From assembly GCA_002496845.1 (NCBI GenBank), contig DALQ01000001.1, positions 1 through 51,206 of the forward strand: a DNA stretch of 51,206 bases, given 5' to 3'. The notes beneath the pieces were generated by a model. That model searched no databases and was not told the DNA's origin. It was given only the letters and a program-made list of their open reading frames with translations. The position numbers and the translations under genes were made by a program. The stretch is from Euryarchaeota archaeon UBA495 (GTDB lineage Archaea; Thermoplasmatota; Poseidoniia; Poseidoniales; Poseidoniaceae). Shown here piece after piece: positions 1 to 8,589 of the stretch (position 1 is its first letter; every line of letters starts with the position of its first letter).

Positions 1-680
1 CCTCTTTGGTCCGCCAACCGCTCGTCAAACATTCCTCCAAACTTTACCCCAAGTTCTGCGTCGAGTTCCCCAAGTTCCCTCAACGCAGCGACGTAGAACT
101 GGCGTGTGGACTTCTCGTCAAAGGTACGAATCAAAGATTCAAGCGCGTCGTAGTAGACGTGAATGGAATCATGCGACCGGACCATGAGGTCAAGTTGAAT
201 CAGACTTCGGACGTCATTCAGAGTTCGTTGCCGATCTGTACAAGCGGCCACGATGCCTTCAATCGTCATCAAGGCTTCATTTCCACCTTCGCCAAGCACG
301 TCCATCAATGCGGAATCACCAGCATCCTTCCCGGGGCGTTTGGCCTCCACCCGCTCAAGCAAAGAGCGCGCTCTTGGATCGTTTTTCAGCGAAGGAAACG
401 CTTTGACGATTGAAGGGAGTTTCGCGGGGTGTTTGGTTGAGCACGCTCGTAGCGTGGCCAGCTCGACGTCAGCAGCCATACTGGGGAAGCGTTCGAGGAG
501 GCGCGACGCCTCAATCGAAAACTCAAGCAGGGAAGCAGCATCGGTTTCGAGAAGGAGGAGTGCGTCCTTCAACGGCGTTGGACGACTCCTGTGCTCGCTT
601 GCGAGGTGCAGCACAGGGTTGTCACTACGGTTCAACACCCGATTGAGCAAACGCCGTGAAAGAACGTTCAGATGCTTCAC
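1..680 (-). CDS. Unrecognised protein, partial (runs off left edge)
   Basis: An open frame reads from GTG at 680 to the left edge without a stop, giving 226 codons. The GTG overlaps the wecB stop as GTGA, the coupling used repeatedly in this window. The visible part starts VKHLNVLSRRLLNRV and is rich in Leu, Ala, Glu and Arg with almost no Gly or Cys, so it looks like a mainly helical soluble region, perhaps helical repeats or a coiled region ahead of a domain outside the window. I do not recognise a family. Its coupling to wecB suggests a role in the same surface-sugar pathway, possibly a glycosyltransferase or assembly factor, but that is inference. The reading frame is well supported by composition; the function is unknown. 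Confidence 0.7.
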   Translation of the reverse strand, partial: MKHLNVLSRRLLNRVLNRSDNPVLHLASEHRSRPTPLKDALLLLETDAASLLEFSIEASRLLERFPSMAADVELATLRACSTKHPAKLPSIVKAFPSLKNDPRARSLLERVEAKRPGKDAGDSALMDVLGEGGNEALMTIEGIVAACTDRQRTLNDVRSLIQLDLMVRSHDSIHVYYDALESLIRTFDEKSTRQFYVAALRELGELDAELGVKFGGMFDERLADQR

Positions 681-1771
681 CTCAGGTGCTTTCGCAAGGA
701 ATCCACGCACCGTTGAGCCGTCATTCCGTCCCATAGATCGATGCTGATCTCTTGACGAATTGGCCCTTCAAGGACCAAAGCCAGGTCCTCGTCCAATCGC
801 GAAGGAGTGGTCAACACGTTGGTACCTGCTGTGATGGTGATGGGACGTTCTGTGTTTGGACGAAGCGTGAGACAGGGCACGCCAAGCCATGTGGTCTCCT
901 CTTGGATTCCCCCAGAGTCGGTGATCACACATCGGCTCGAAGCCACACAGGACATGAATTCGAGGTAGCCGAGCGGTGGGGTGAGGTGGAGCCCAGAAAA
1001 CTGCTCGATTTCTTCCATGCGGCCAAGCGCTTGGATTCTGGCACGCGTTCGAGGATGAAGAGGCCAAATCATCGGTAGCGTAGTTGCATGATTTAGCAAG
1101 AGGTCAAGCACGTCAGATAACACCGATGGATCGTCAACGTTGCTTGGACGGTGAAGCGTCACCACCGCATATTCGTGAGGAGCCACGCCGTAGATGCTGT
1201 ATTGCTCCATGGCTTGGAAAGAAGGAAGCATGCTAACCAAGGTGTCAATCATGATGTTCCCCACGCGATCGATGCGTTCAGGCGCCACGCCAGCTGCAAG
1301 CAGGTGCTCATCTCCGTCAGGGGATGGTGTCCAAAGCAAGTCAGCCAGCACGTCGGTCACCAAGCGGTTCAACTCCTCCGGCATGCCTCGATCAAAAGAC
1401 CTGAGGCCGGCTTCAAGATGAACGGTGAATATCCCGAGTTTCGCGGCCGCAAGCGTGCACGCCACCGTGCTGTTTACGTCACCAATGACCACGACGGCGC
1501 CTGGCTTTTCCTCCAATAGAATGGCTTCGTAACGCTCCAGAATCCGTGCCGTTTGCACACCATGGCTTGCGCTTCCAACCTCCAAACAGATGTCGGGTTG
1601 GCCCATGGAGAATTGTTCCATGAAAATGCCCGCCATTTCATGGTCGTAATGTTGTCCTGTATCTATGAGCACAGGTTCGAAGTCATCCGAAGACCTCAGT
1701 GCTTTGAGCAGGGGTGCCGCTTTCATTTGGTTGGGACGAGCGCCCACAATGACGTGCACCGTGGTCGCCAT
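677..1771 (-). CDS. wecB: UDP-N-acetylglucosamine 2-epimerase (non-hydrolysing)
   Basis: The 364-residue protein has the full length and features of the non-hydrolysing GT-B-fold UDP-GlcNAc 2-epimerase: an N-terminal VIVGARPNQMKAAPL segment, DTGQHYDHEM near residue 38, GDVNST near 98, HLEAGLRSFDRGMPEELNR near 118, and a C-terminal DSGGIQEETTWLGVPCLTLR followed by NTERPIT. It interconverts UDP-GlcNAc and UDP-ManNAc in the cytoplasm and feeds surface glycan or N-glycan synthesis. It is the first gene of a minus-strand pair with the partial gene downstream and lies divergent to the PP-loop gene across 89 bases. The start MATTVHVIVGARP aligns with the family start. No residue that I know to be essential is missing. 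Confidence 0.95.
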   Translation of the reverse strand: MATTVHVIVGARPNQMKAAPLLKALRSSDDFEPVLIDTGQHYDHEMAGIFMEQFSMGQPDICLEVGSASHGVQTARILERYEAILLEEKPGAVVVIGDVNSTVACTLAAAKLGIFTVHLEAGLRSFDRGMPEELNRLVTDVLADLLWTPSPDGDEHLLAAGVAPERIDRVGNIMIDTLVSMLPSFQAMEQYSIYGVAPHEYAVVTLHRPSNVDDPSVLSDVLDLLLNHATTLPMIWPLHPRTRARIQALGRMEEIEQFSGLHLTPPLGYLEFMSCVASSRCVITDSGGIQEETTWLGVPCLTLRPNTERPITITAGTNVLTTPSRLDEDLALVLEGPIRQEISIDLWDGMTAQRCVDSLRKHLR

Positions 1772-1860
1772 GGTGATGAAGGCCTCTCCTGCTTTCTATC
1801 AACGTTGTTCCATCAAATTCGCACAAGGGTTCATTGGGACCTTGACGGAGTCTTGGGGGC

Positions 1861-3144
1861 ATGGAGGTTCAGTTCTCGGTCGAAGGCCGTCACCTCGCCC
1901 TCCATTTCATTCCTGACGAGGAGGATTTGCTCCGAGAGGGCACCCAACGAATCGCCAATCTTTCAGCCCACGTCGAATTGGTCAAAAAGGCCGAAATCGG
2001 CGACATCCATCCAGACCATTTGGCCTTAATCGGAATCCTCCTTTCGCACCCTTTTGTCGCCAACCAACTTGAGTTAGGCGTCTCCGTAAGCGAACGTTTC
2101 CGGGAAGGAATCTCCACCATTCGAAGGTATGCGGTTTGCTTTGAGACCCAACGGGTTGAACCCTATGTCGCAACCGAAGGATCGCGCCCGGGATTGGCGT
2201 TCAGCGGAGGCGTGGACTCTGCAGCAGCCCTGCTTCTCATGCCTGAAACGACGGTTCCTGTCTTCCTCGACCGCCCTCAACAAGAATCCAAGCGCACCCT
2301 GTACGACAAATCTGCAGCGTATGCTTGCCTCGACGAAGTCGAACGATTGGGTTGGCACGTCGTCCGCTCGTCGTGTGATCTGGAGTTTCTGCGGTCGCCT
2401 GTTGGATTCCCAACAGACATGGCCACGGCCGTACCGCTGTTGGCCAATGCCAACCTCCTCAACCTTGATTCAACGGCCTACGGCACCATCATGGAATCAG
2501 CGTATAGGGTTGGACATGCCAAATCCAGGCAATACATGACGTCCGCACACCACCGCCTCTGGGGCCCCGCCTTCCATGGTGCGGGACTTCCGCTAAACCT
2601 CCCCGTCGCGGGCCTTTCAGAAGTGATGACAACCAAGATTGTGATGCACTCAGAATTGCATGAGACAGCAAGATCGTGCATTCGAGGCGCTTTCCCGAAG
2701 ACATGTGAGAACTGTTGGAAATGCTTCAGAAAAGCCTTGGTCGAACGCCGGCATCGCGGCTCACGTGTCACAAACAAGGAGATGCAACGATGGATGCAGG
2801 TTCGTGAAGTGCAAGCGAAACTGAGCGCGCATCCAATTTCGCATGAAAACGTACTTGCTTGGGCCCTACAAGGTGACAACATCGAATCTGGAGTGAAAGA
2901 TGAGCTTCTTGCACGAACAGAGGGGCAGATCCGGGACATGGCGCCCTTTGAACGGTGGTTAGGAGGGGCATCTGCGGCTCTCCATGAACCCTATCGTGAA
3001 CACACCATACAGCGAATCGCGTCCTTTTGCACCCCAATGCTCCCAGAGGAAGAACAGGCCCTGATTGCTCATGAGATGAGCAATTGGTTGACGTCCGAGG
3101 CCGCTCAAAGGGCGTTGAAGTCATTCACCGGTGCGTACCTTTGA
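1861..3144 (+). CDS. PP-loop ATPase-like protein (possibly DUF6395) in a glycan cluster
   Basis: This 427-residue protein carries a PP-loop pyrophosphatase signature, FSGGVDSAAAL, around residues 114-124, as in ExsB/QueC, asparagine synthetase and related N-type ATP pyrophosphatases, which adenylate a carboxyl or carbonyl group. A later CENCWKC segment around residue 280-286 looks like a metal or structural cysteine cluster and is followed by a helical C-terminal region. The first about 110 residues form a separate unrecognised domain. The overall design recalls the DUF6395 group that I associate with surface-polysaccharide loci; that family name is from memory and unchecked. Its place between WecB and glycosyltransferases suggests it modifies a sugar or amino acid of the glycan. 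Its 3' end overlaps the convergent glycosyltransferase gene by 24 bases. Confidence 0.7.
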   Translation: MEVQFSVEGRHLALHFIPDEEDLLREGTQRIANLSAHVELVKKAEIGDIHPDHLALIGILLSHPFVANQLELGVSVSERFREGISTIRRYAVCFETQRVEPYVATEGSRPGLAFSGGVDSAAALLLMPETTVPVFLDRPQQESKRTLYDKSAAYACLDEVERLGWHVVRSSCDLEFLRSPVGFPTDMATAVPLLANANLLNLDSTAYGTIMESAYRVGHAKSRQYMTSAHHRLWGPAFHGAGLPLNLPVAGLSEVMTTKIVMHSELHETARSCIRGAFPKTCENCWKCFRKALVERRHRGSRVTNKEMQRWMQVREVQAKLSAHPISHENVLAWALQGDNIESGVKDELLARTEGQIRDMAPFERWLGGASAALHEPYREHTIQRIASFCTPMLPEEEQALIAHEMSNWLTSEAAQRALKSFTGAYL

Positions 3145-4461
3145 CCGATTGGTCAACATGGCCACCAATTCTGTTGACCACGGCTCGAATGCATCGGCCA
3201 CGGTGGGCTCTAAGCCCCACAGCGAGGCGAGGCTGCGTTCAAGTCCACTTCTCGTCCGATCCTGATTGACCACAGCCCACCCTTCTTGTTCGCCAACACG
3301 GGTCCGGGCGAGTTGGTCGTCCATCCCAGTGTTCATGTTCGGCAAAAAGAGGGTCGGGATTCGAACCTGCCTGGCCTCATGGAATGAGTTGTACCCACCT
3401 GCTTGAACGAGGGCGTCGAAGGCGTTGAGGTACAGCACGTTTGGATAATCCCGCAGGAGGATGACTCGTTCCATGTTCATTTCTAACCTGGCTCCAAGCA
3501 TCGATTCTCCGAGAACAACCTCGACATCAGGGTCTTCCAACAAGAGGTCCGTGACGGTGCGTATTTCCGAGGTGATGTCGTTGATCCGTCCTGCACCCAA
3601 TTGCACATACACCGCTTTCTTCCCTTCTGAAAGCCCTAACCTGCGCCGCGCCATCGTACGGTCAAACAATTCATCGCGGTGGTGCAACAAGAATGGAGGC
3701 GTGCTCATGATTGGCACGCCGTGGTCTGCTTCGTCGGAAAGAGGGGCGGGCACCGCATCGCCCGGTCGGACGATATGATCGAAGTGCTGGATGCTGTCAA
3801 CAGGGACGCTCGAACCCTCTCGGAACATCCCACGCCGAACCCAAAAGGAGTGCATGGTGGACTCTTCAGCGATTGCATTCAACATACCCCGATACGGGAA
3901 GGCTCCATCGAACACGAAAGCGTGAGGGCGATGGACATCCAGTACGGTACGCAACATGTCTTCCAAGATCCCATTCCATGTGGAGGAAGTCATGTCATCG
4001 TGTTTTCCTCGACCGGCCAAGTGGTATGTTGGGATGTCCTCAGAGTACGGAATGTGAAGGGTCGGCATCGAGGTAAACATCACCACGTCCAATGATGGAT
4101 CGGTTGATTTCAAGCAGCGTGCGAGCGCCAACATACGGGTAAAATGACCAAAACCTACCCCGTTGGTCGGGAAGAGCACGATGGAATGGCGCCGCGGTTG
4201 GAGCGCCGGGGCTTCAAGCGCCCGTGATGCCGCAGGTCGACGACCGAGCCGTTCACGCCCCACATTCAGGACGGCCAAGGGGAAGGTCACAGGGAGCGCA
4301 ATCAATCGCCACGGTTGCTGAACGGCGCGGGTCAAGTGGCGTCCAAGACGAAATGAGGCGGAGGAACGCAACCGTTCACGATCTCGACGAAGACGTTCCA
4401 CTTCTTTGGTCAACGACCGCACGCGTTCCGCTGAGGAACCCGAGGGCTGTGTCGCCATCAT
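3121..4461 (-). CDS. MurG-like GT-B glycosyltransferase with N-terminal coiled coil
   Basis: The 446-residue protein begins with a charged coiled coil (residues about 10-45, Arg/Glu rich) and a short hydrophobic stretch near 55-70, perhaps a membrane-attachment segment. A GT-B domain follows. Its start, FPTNGVGFGHFTRML near residue 97, is the Gly-rich loop and GH motif of GT28/MurG enzymes. The C-terminal half ends with a family-typical acceptance loop, VQAGGYNSFHEARQ, and a PTLFLPN segment before DDQLART. Such enzymes transfer a sugar, often GlcNAc, from UDP-sugar to a lipid or glycan acceptor at the cytoplasmic membrane face. Start could be either of two adjacent Met codons. Substrate cannot be deduced. 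Confidence 0.8.
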   Translation of the reverse strand: MMATQPSGSSAERVRSLTKEVERLRRDRERLRSSASFRLGRHLTRAVQQPWRLIALPVTFPLAVLNVGRERLGRRPAASRALEAPALQPRRHSIVLFPTNGVGFGHFTRMLALARCLKSTDPSLDVVMFTSMPTLHIPYSEDIPTYHLAGRGKHDDMTSSTWNGILEDMLRTVLDVHRPHAFVFDGAFPYRGMLNAIAEESTMHSFWVRRGMFREGSSVPVDSIQHFDHIVRPGDAVPAPLSDEADHGVPIMSTPPFLLHHRDELFDRTMARRRLGLSEGKKAVYVQLGAGRINDITSEIRTVTDLLLEDPDVEVVLGESMLGARLEMNMERVILLRDYPNVLYLNAFDALVQAGGYNSFHEARQVRIPTLFLPNMNTGMDDQLARTRVGEQEGWAVVNQDRTRSGLERSLASLWGLEPTVADAFEPWSTELVAMLTNRSKVRTGE

Positions 4462-4676
4462 TTCGCTTCAAGCACGGACGCATTTGACGCTTCGGGAGCC
4501 CCATCCACTTCTTCTTTGGTTCCGAAGACGGGTTTGACGTTTGCCAGCGTCCTGGCCTGCGTTGCAGGCAAGACGCATTCTCCAACGCCCGAGGTTCCCC
4601 AATTAAGCAAAACAAGATCCGAGGGCCTTCATCCTCACCCGCACAAGTCTATGGCGTGCCTGATGGACGAGAGGTC

Positions 4677-5639
4677 GTGCGCCTGCTGGTTACGGGGGGA
4701 GGGGGCTTCATCGGAGCCCACACAGCCGAAATCGCTCTCCGGTCCGGCCACGAGGTCACCGTACTGGATGACCTGAGCACGGGACTCGCACACCGTTTTG
4801 CCTCCCTGGCCGATGCGGGCGCTCGCACCGTCCTCGGCGACATCAGGGACCCTGAGGCACGTGCAGACGCGCTCGAAGGGGTCCATGCCGTGGTGCATTT
4901 GGCAGCACAAGGATCGGTTCCCCGCTCCGTGGAAGACCCCGAGGCCACCCTGGACGTGAACGTTCGCGCCACCGATGCCCTGCTTGAGGACATGGCCGAA
5001 CGCGGCCTCACTCGCCTCGTCCTCGCCTCGTCAGCCGCCGTGTACGGTGACCTCGAAAGGGTGCCCCACGTCGAGGACATGGTTGGGGAGCGGCAGTCGC
5101 CTTACGCCGACAGCAAGTGGGCCAACGAGCAAGCCGTTCTTCGGCGTCGTCAAGAGGGGTGGGAGGCCTTGGCCTTGCGTTTCTTCAACGTCTATGGCCC
5201 CGGCCAGCGGAACGATGGGCCCAACACTGGCGTAATCCCCATCTTTGTCTCGCGCATGTGCAACGGGACGGCTCCAACCCTGTACGGCGGAGGGGCACAA
5301 ACGAGGGATTTCGTCCACGTTGACGACGTGGCTCGCTTGTTGGTTGATCTGGCGACGAAGCCATGGAAGGCTCCCCCGAGAAGCGTCTACAACGTGGGCA
5401 CAGGGACACAGACCAGCCTTCTCGACCTCGTCCACACGATTGCCGGCGCCCTTCAGGCACGAGGTGTGGACGGTGAGCATCTCGCACCGCTCATTGGTCC
5501 TGCACGCTCGGGTGACCTCAATCACTCCTTGGCGGACGTCGCGGCCATCGCGTCCGACCTTGGTTGGCAGGCCAAGGTCACCTTGGCGGAAGGACTCGAC
5601 GATTTGGTGGATGCACAGGTGCTGCAAGGACCGAACTAA
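4677..5639 (+). CDS. NAD-dependent sugar-nucleotide epimerase (GalE-like)
   Basis: This is an extended short-chain dehydrogenase of 320 residues. The NAD-binding LLVTGGGGFIG lies at the start, followed by VLDDLSTG, which ends the second strand and suggests NAD. DIRDPEA, LAAQGSVPRSVEDP, SSAAVYG and the catalytic YADSKWANEQ complete the UDP-glucose 4-epimerase-like core; NVYGPGQ and TRDFVHVDDVA follow in the substrate half. I chose the GTG at 4677 because it places the Rossmann strand at the usual second residue; an in-frame GTG at 4656 would add seven residues. It likely makes a UDP-hexose for the neighbouring glycosyltransferases. Exact substrate (Glc/Gal, GlcNAc/GalNAc or uronic acid) is open. 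Confidence 0.88.
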   Translation: MRLLVTGGGGFIGAHTAEIALRSGHEVTVLDDLSTGLAHRFASLADAGARTVLGDIRDPEARADALEGVHAVVHLAAQGSVPRSVEDPEATLDVNVRATDALLEDMAERGLTRLVLASSAAVYGDLERVPHVEDMVGERQSPYADSKWANEQAVLRRRQEGWEALALRFFNVYGPGQRNDGPNTGVIPIFVSRMCNGTAPTLYGGGAQTRDFVHVDDVARLLVDLATKPWKAPPRSVYNVGTGTQTSLLDLVHTIAGALQARGVDGEHLAPLIGPARSGDLNHSLADVAAIASDLGWQAKVTLAEGLDDLVDAQVLQGPN

Positions 5640-5640
5640 G

Positions 5641-6621
5641 TCAAGGCTCGGACCTTTGTTGCGCCATGGCGTAGATGGCGGACCAACGTTGGGCAACGTG
5701 TTCCACGCCGTGCTGGGAAACCGAAGCGGCGAGGGCAGAGGGCTCGTGAGGGGCGCTCAAGGTTGATTCGACCGCGTCCGCCCATGAAGCGACCGTGTCC
5801 GAACGAGGCCGGACGACGGTGTCGGGCAAGCCCACCAATCCACCATCGGCGACGACAGACACGCCACAGGCGAGGGCCTCGAGCGCGGCCAACGGTTGCC
5901 CTTCAAACCGAGACGGGAGCAGAAGCACGTCGGTCGCCTGCAAGAGGTGCAGCCGTTCGACGTCCGTCAACCATCCATGCCGCGTCCAACCGTCCCCTTC
6001 CATGGGCTGACCTCCGGTCATGTGGAGGTGCACCTCAGGGTGCTTCGTGCGAATCTGTGCCACCACGTCAACGGCGAAACCACGTCGCTTCACCGGTGCA
6101 TCACGGCCCATGATCAACAACCGGGTTCCGTTCCTCCGGTCCTCATCATCCAATCCATGCAGGGGATTCACCGGATTGGACACGACCTCCACCAAACCGA
6201 CCAACGGCTCAAGCAGGGCTTTCCATGCTTCATCCAGCACCACGACCACGGTGACGTGCGCCTCGATGGCCGAGCGAACACGGGCAGCACGTCCAGGTTT
6301 GGCTTGCAGCCATCGCGCGGTATCGCCGCTGTGCAGGTGGAGCACCACAGGGTGGTGGCACTGGGCCGCAAGGCGCAGTTTGCGGCGAAGCGACCAATCG
6401 CTGGCCGCGTGCAGATGCACCACGGTGGACGCATCTGAAGGCAAGGCGCGAAGAGCGCGTGCTGCCTTCCACGCGGCGAACACCATGCCGAGCGTGCGGT
6501 TGGCATGCGACTGCAGCAGCGAGGCCGTCCATCCTTCAGGCGGGTGTTTGACCAAGGTCCGCATGACGGTGCGGATGCCGCCTGGAGATTCGCACGGCCC
6601 GACATGGATCACGTGCGGCAT
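5641..6621 (-). CDS. GT4-family glycosyltransferase
   Basis: The 326-residue protein has the architecture of retaining GT-B enzymes of family 4. The N-terminal half starts HVIHVGPCESPGGIRTVM with the acceptor-domain glycine loop, and HLHSGD near residue 110 fits a conserved His region. In the C-terminal half LLIMGRDAPVKR marks the start of the nucleotide-sugar domain, HMTGGQP and HGWLTD follow, and PSRFEGQPLAALEALACG is the E-x7-E motif. The ATG at 6621 is preferred over 6702 because the extra 27 residues carry no recognisable feature and would overlap the divergent GT2 gene. The gene is convergent with the GalE-like gene, one base from its stop. It probably adds a sugar to the surface glycan. 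Confidence 0.85.
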   Translation of the reverse strand: MPHVIHVGPCESPGGIRTVMRTLVKHPPEGWTASLLQSHANRTLGMVFAAWKAARALRALPSDASTVVHLHAASDWSLRRKLRLAAQCHHPVVLHLHSGDTARWLQAKPGRAARVRSAIEAHVTVVVVLDEAWKALLEPLVGLVEVVSNPVNPLHGLDDEDRRNGTRLLIMGRDAPVKRRGFAVDVVAQIRTKHPEVHLHMTGGQPMEGDGWTRHGWLTDVERLHLLQATDVLLLPSRFEGQPLAALEALACGVSVVADGGLVGLPDTVVRPRSDTVASWADAVESTLSAPHEPSALAASVSQHGVEHVAQRWSAIYAMAQQRSEP

Positions 6622-6682
6622 GAACAGCCCATGCGAAAGTTGGACATGAGCGCACCGATGGACGGGAAGGGATGAAGGCACC

Positions 6683-7927
6683 GTGCAGAAAGGGCGGCTC
6701 ATGCTTTGGGTGGCCTTGGCCGAGGGGGTTGTTGCTCTCTGGTTTGGCCTGCCCTTCCTTGCTCATCGGCAGCGGTGCGCGGCGGCCATGAAATCGCCAT
6801 GGACGCCGAACACGGAGCCACTGTCACCAGAGGCCATGCCCGAAGTGGTCGTCCTCGTGCCGACATGGAACGAGTCCGGGGTCATCGAACGAAGGCTTGC
6901 CGACCTGGCCGCACAACACATCGAGGGGAGAACGCTGGCAGACGCGGGCGTCCGCTTGGTGCTCATCGATTCTGCCTCCGAGGACGGCACCGCAGATTTG
7001 GCGGAGGCGTGGATGGTCGAACACAGCGAGGCCTTTGCCGGCCATTCGATCTTGCGCATGGAGCGACGGGAGGGGAAAACGGCCGCCGTGCAACGTGCCC
7101 TTGGCCACATTCGTGAACAAACGCCTACGGCCATCGTGGTCATGGTCGACGCCGATGCCCGCTGCTCGCCCGGGGCCTTGGAAGCCCTTGTCCGAGCCAT
7201 GGCCGAGAAGGAACTCGGTGCCGTAGGAGCGCGTCCTGAACGTCACGGCATAACGGCCTTGGAAGCCAGCCACCGCGGCCTCTTCTCGTGGTTGCGTGAA
7301 GCCGAAAGCAGCCTTGGCGCCACCCCCTTCCTTGAGGGGAGCCTGATGGCCTTTCGAGCAGAATTGGTGGACCCTGCCGCTTTGGACCCCACATCAAATG
7401 CAGACGACGCGCAGATCGCCACCATGATTGCTGTTCAGGGATTCAGGACCGCACAACACCCAACGGCTGCCTTCATCGATGACGTGCCCACGACGTGGGG
7501 CACGCGATGGGATCAACGCGTTCGAAGGGGACGTGGTTTGGTGCGTCTGCTTCGTCGGCAACGCCACGTTCGGACCCCCGAAGGATTCGCACAATCGCTG
7601 CGCTTCCAGCGTCATGCGCATTTGCGAGCGCCCTTCTTGCTTCTTGCAGGGTGGCAGCTGGCGGAAATCAGGTGGGGGCTGGGCCTTCGCTCAGGATTGC
7701 TGCCGTGGGAAACGCCCTTGGGTGCCGTGCTGACGGTCTTCGAAAGCATGGCCTTGCTGATGTTGGCCACCGGCTTGATCGAACGACCGTGGTTCAAACC
7801 CTTCCGCGGCCTCTCGACCGTCATTGGTGGGATGATTCCGTTGTGGGGCGCTTGGTGGCGTGAATGGTTTGGCGGTCCAGCGCATCTGTGGACGCCGAAC
7901 GCTGAGGCGCGTCAACGGGAGAAATGA
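6683..7927 (+). CDS. Membrane-associated GT2 glycosyltransferase
   Basis: The 414-residue protein has one N-terminal membrane segment (about residues 7-26), a cytoplasmic GT-A domain and two or more hydrophobic segments near the C terminus (about 310-390). The GT2 signatures are VVLVPTWNESGVIERRL, LIDSASEDGTADLAE, the DxD-type VDADARC near residue 156 and DDVPTTWGTRWDQRVRRGRG, which resembles the processive Q/RxxRW motif. This plan is like cellulose/hyaluronan synthase-type or dolichol-phosphate sugar transferases. Start is GTG at 6683; an ATG at 6701 would drop six residues. The 5' end lies 62 bases from the divergent GT4 start. It probably acts at the membrane step of the surface glycan pathway. 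Confidence 0.85.
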   Translation: MQKGRLMLWVALAEGVVALWFGLPFLAHRQRCAAAMKSPWTPNTEPLSPEAMPEVVVLVPTWNESGVIERRLADLAAQHIEGRTLADAGVRLVLIDSASEDGTADLAEAWMVEHSEAFAGHSILRMERREGKTAAVQRALGHIREQTPTAIVVMVDADARCSPGALEALVRAMAEKELGAVGARPERHGITALEASHRGLFSWLREAESSLGATPFLEGSLMAFRAELVDPAALDPTSNADDAQIATMIAVQGFRTAQHPTAAFIDDVPTTWGTRWDQRVRRGRGLVRLLRRQRHVRTPEGFAQSLRFQRHAHLRAPFLLLAGWQLAEIRWGLGLRSGLLPWETPLGAVLTVFESMALLMLATGLIERPWFKPFRGLSTVIGGMIPLWGAWWREWFGGPAHLWTPNAEARQREK

Positions 7928-7939
7928 GGGGGAGGCCCC

Positions 7940-7961
7940 CCCGGGTGCCGCAGCACCCGGG
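7940..7961. terminator. GC-rich hairpin after the GT2 gene
   Basis: A perfect 9-base inverted repeat, cccgggtgc and gcacccggg, encloses the loop cgca, 12 bases after the GT2 stop and between two convergent genes. It has no T-rich tail on either side, so it is not a classical intrinsic terminator. It may shape RNA 3' ends or limit read-through between the GT2 and pilin genes. Confidence 0.45.
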
Positions 7962-7977
7962 AGGACGGCCGCGTCCT
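7962..7977. terminator. Second hairpin directly abutting the first
   Basis: A second inverted repeat, aggacg and cgtcct around the loop gccg, begins at the base after the first hairpin. The two make a tandem structured element in the GT2/pilin convergent gap. A role in 3'-end formation is inference. Confidence 0.35.
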
Positions 7978-8020
7978 TCAATGGACGTGGTTTGTAGGGT
8001 GAGAAACCTTCACCAGACGC

Positions 8021-8530
8021 TCACTGAGCGACGGTGGAGGACTCGTCCATGGTGTTGCCTTCGCGCACGTTGGTGATGGTCACCTCGATGCCACAGGTGG
8101 CACCGGCCGTGCAGAGGTCCTGGCCGTTCTCAACGATGGTGACACCGTCGCCGATGGTCCACTCGCTGTCCGTGCTGTCGCCGAACTCGACGAGCTTGCA
8201 GTCGGTGTCGACGCCGTCGCCGGAGTCGCGGTCGCAGGTGATCGGAGCGCCGTTGTTGACGCTGATCTTCACGCTCACAGAGGCCCAGTTAACAGCCGAG
8301 CCCTGCGTCATGGTGACGCGAACCAGGTTGTCGTCGGTGCCGGTGGTGACGTCGCCGCCTGCGTCTTCGGCGTCGAAGACGTACAGGGTCAGGTCGCCGT
8401 CGGTGTTGCCTTCAGCCAGGGAGCTAGCCCAGACGTACAGCACACCAGCGAGCACGACCGTGATCGCGACCATCAGGATGGTAGCGATAACGGGGCTCAC
8501 AGCCTCATCATTTCGGTTTTCATTGTTCAT
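8021..8530 (-). CDS. Archaeal type IV pilin-like protein
   Basis: The 169-residue protein has an archaeal pilin N terminus: a short charged leader ending RNDEA, then VSPVIATILMVAITVVLAG, a hydrophobic helix as in the Pilin_N (DUF1628) family. Prepilin peptidase would cut before VSP. The remaining about 130 residues are acidic and Thr/Asp/Gly rich, as expected for an exported beta-rich head, with four Cys that may form two disulfides. It would be a pilus or surface filament subunit. ATG at 8530 is preceded by AGGAAGGA six bases upstream and a TATA-like element at 8578-8589. No pilus ATPase or membrane platform gene is next door, so the filament machinery is elsewhere. Surface glycan genes alongside may relate to its glycosylation. 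Confidence 0.88.
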   Translation of the reverse strand: MNNENRNDEAVSPVIATILMVAITVVLAGVLYVWASSLAEGNTDGDLTLYVFDAEDAGGDVTTGTDDNLVRVTMTQGSAVNWASVSVKISVNNGAPITCDRDSGDGVDTDCKLVEFGDSTDSEWTIGDGVTIVENGQDLCTAGATCGIEVTITNVREGNTMDESSTVAQ

Positions 8531-8577
8531 TTTCAGTCCTTCCTGCCCATTACGGGCTCTACTCCCAAATCAACCGT

Positions 8578-8589
8578 CTTATTTGAAGA
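8578..8589 (-). promoter_or_regulatory. TATA/BRE-like promoter of the pilin gene
   Basis: On the minus strand this reads TCTTCAAATAAG. It lies about 50 bases before the pilin ATG; a start site about 25 bases downstream would leave a leader of roughly 25 bases containing the AGGAAGGA ribosome site at 8537-8544. Almost the same 12-mer stands before the S13 operon. Assignment is from position and shared sequence, with no transcript data. Confidence 0.55.

Noticed and set aside
3352..3378. GGTTCGAATCCCG-like T-arm sequence on the minus strand
   Set aside because: It lies within the MurG-like gene coding EARQVRIPTLFLP, and no acceptor or anticodon stem can be folded around it.
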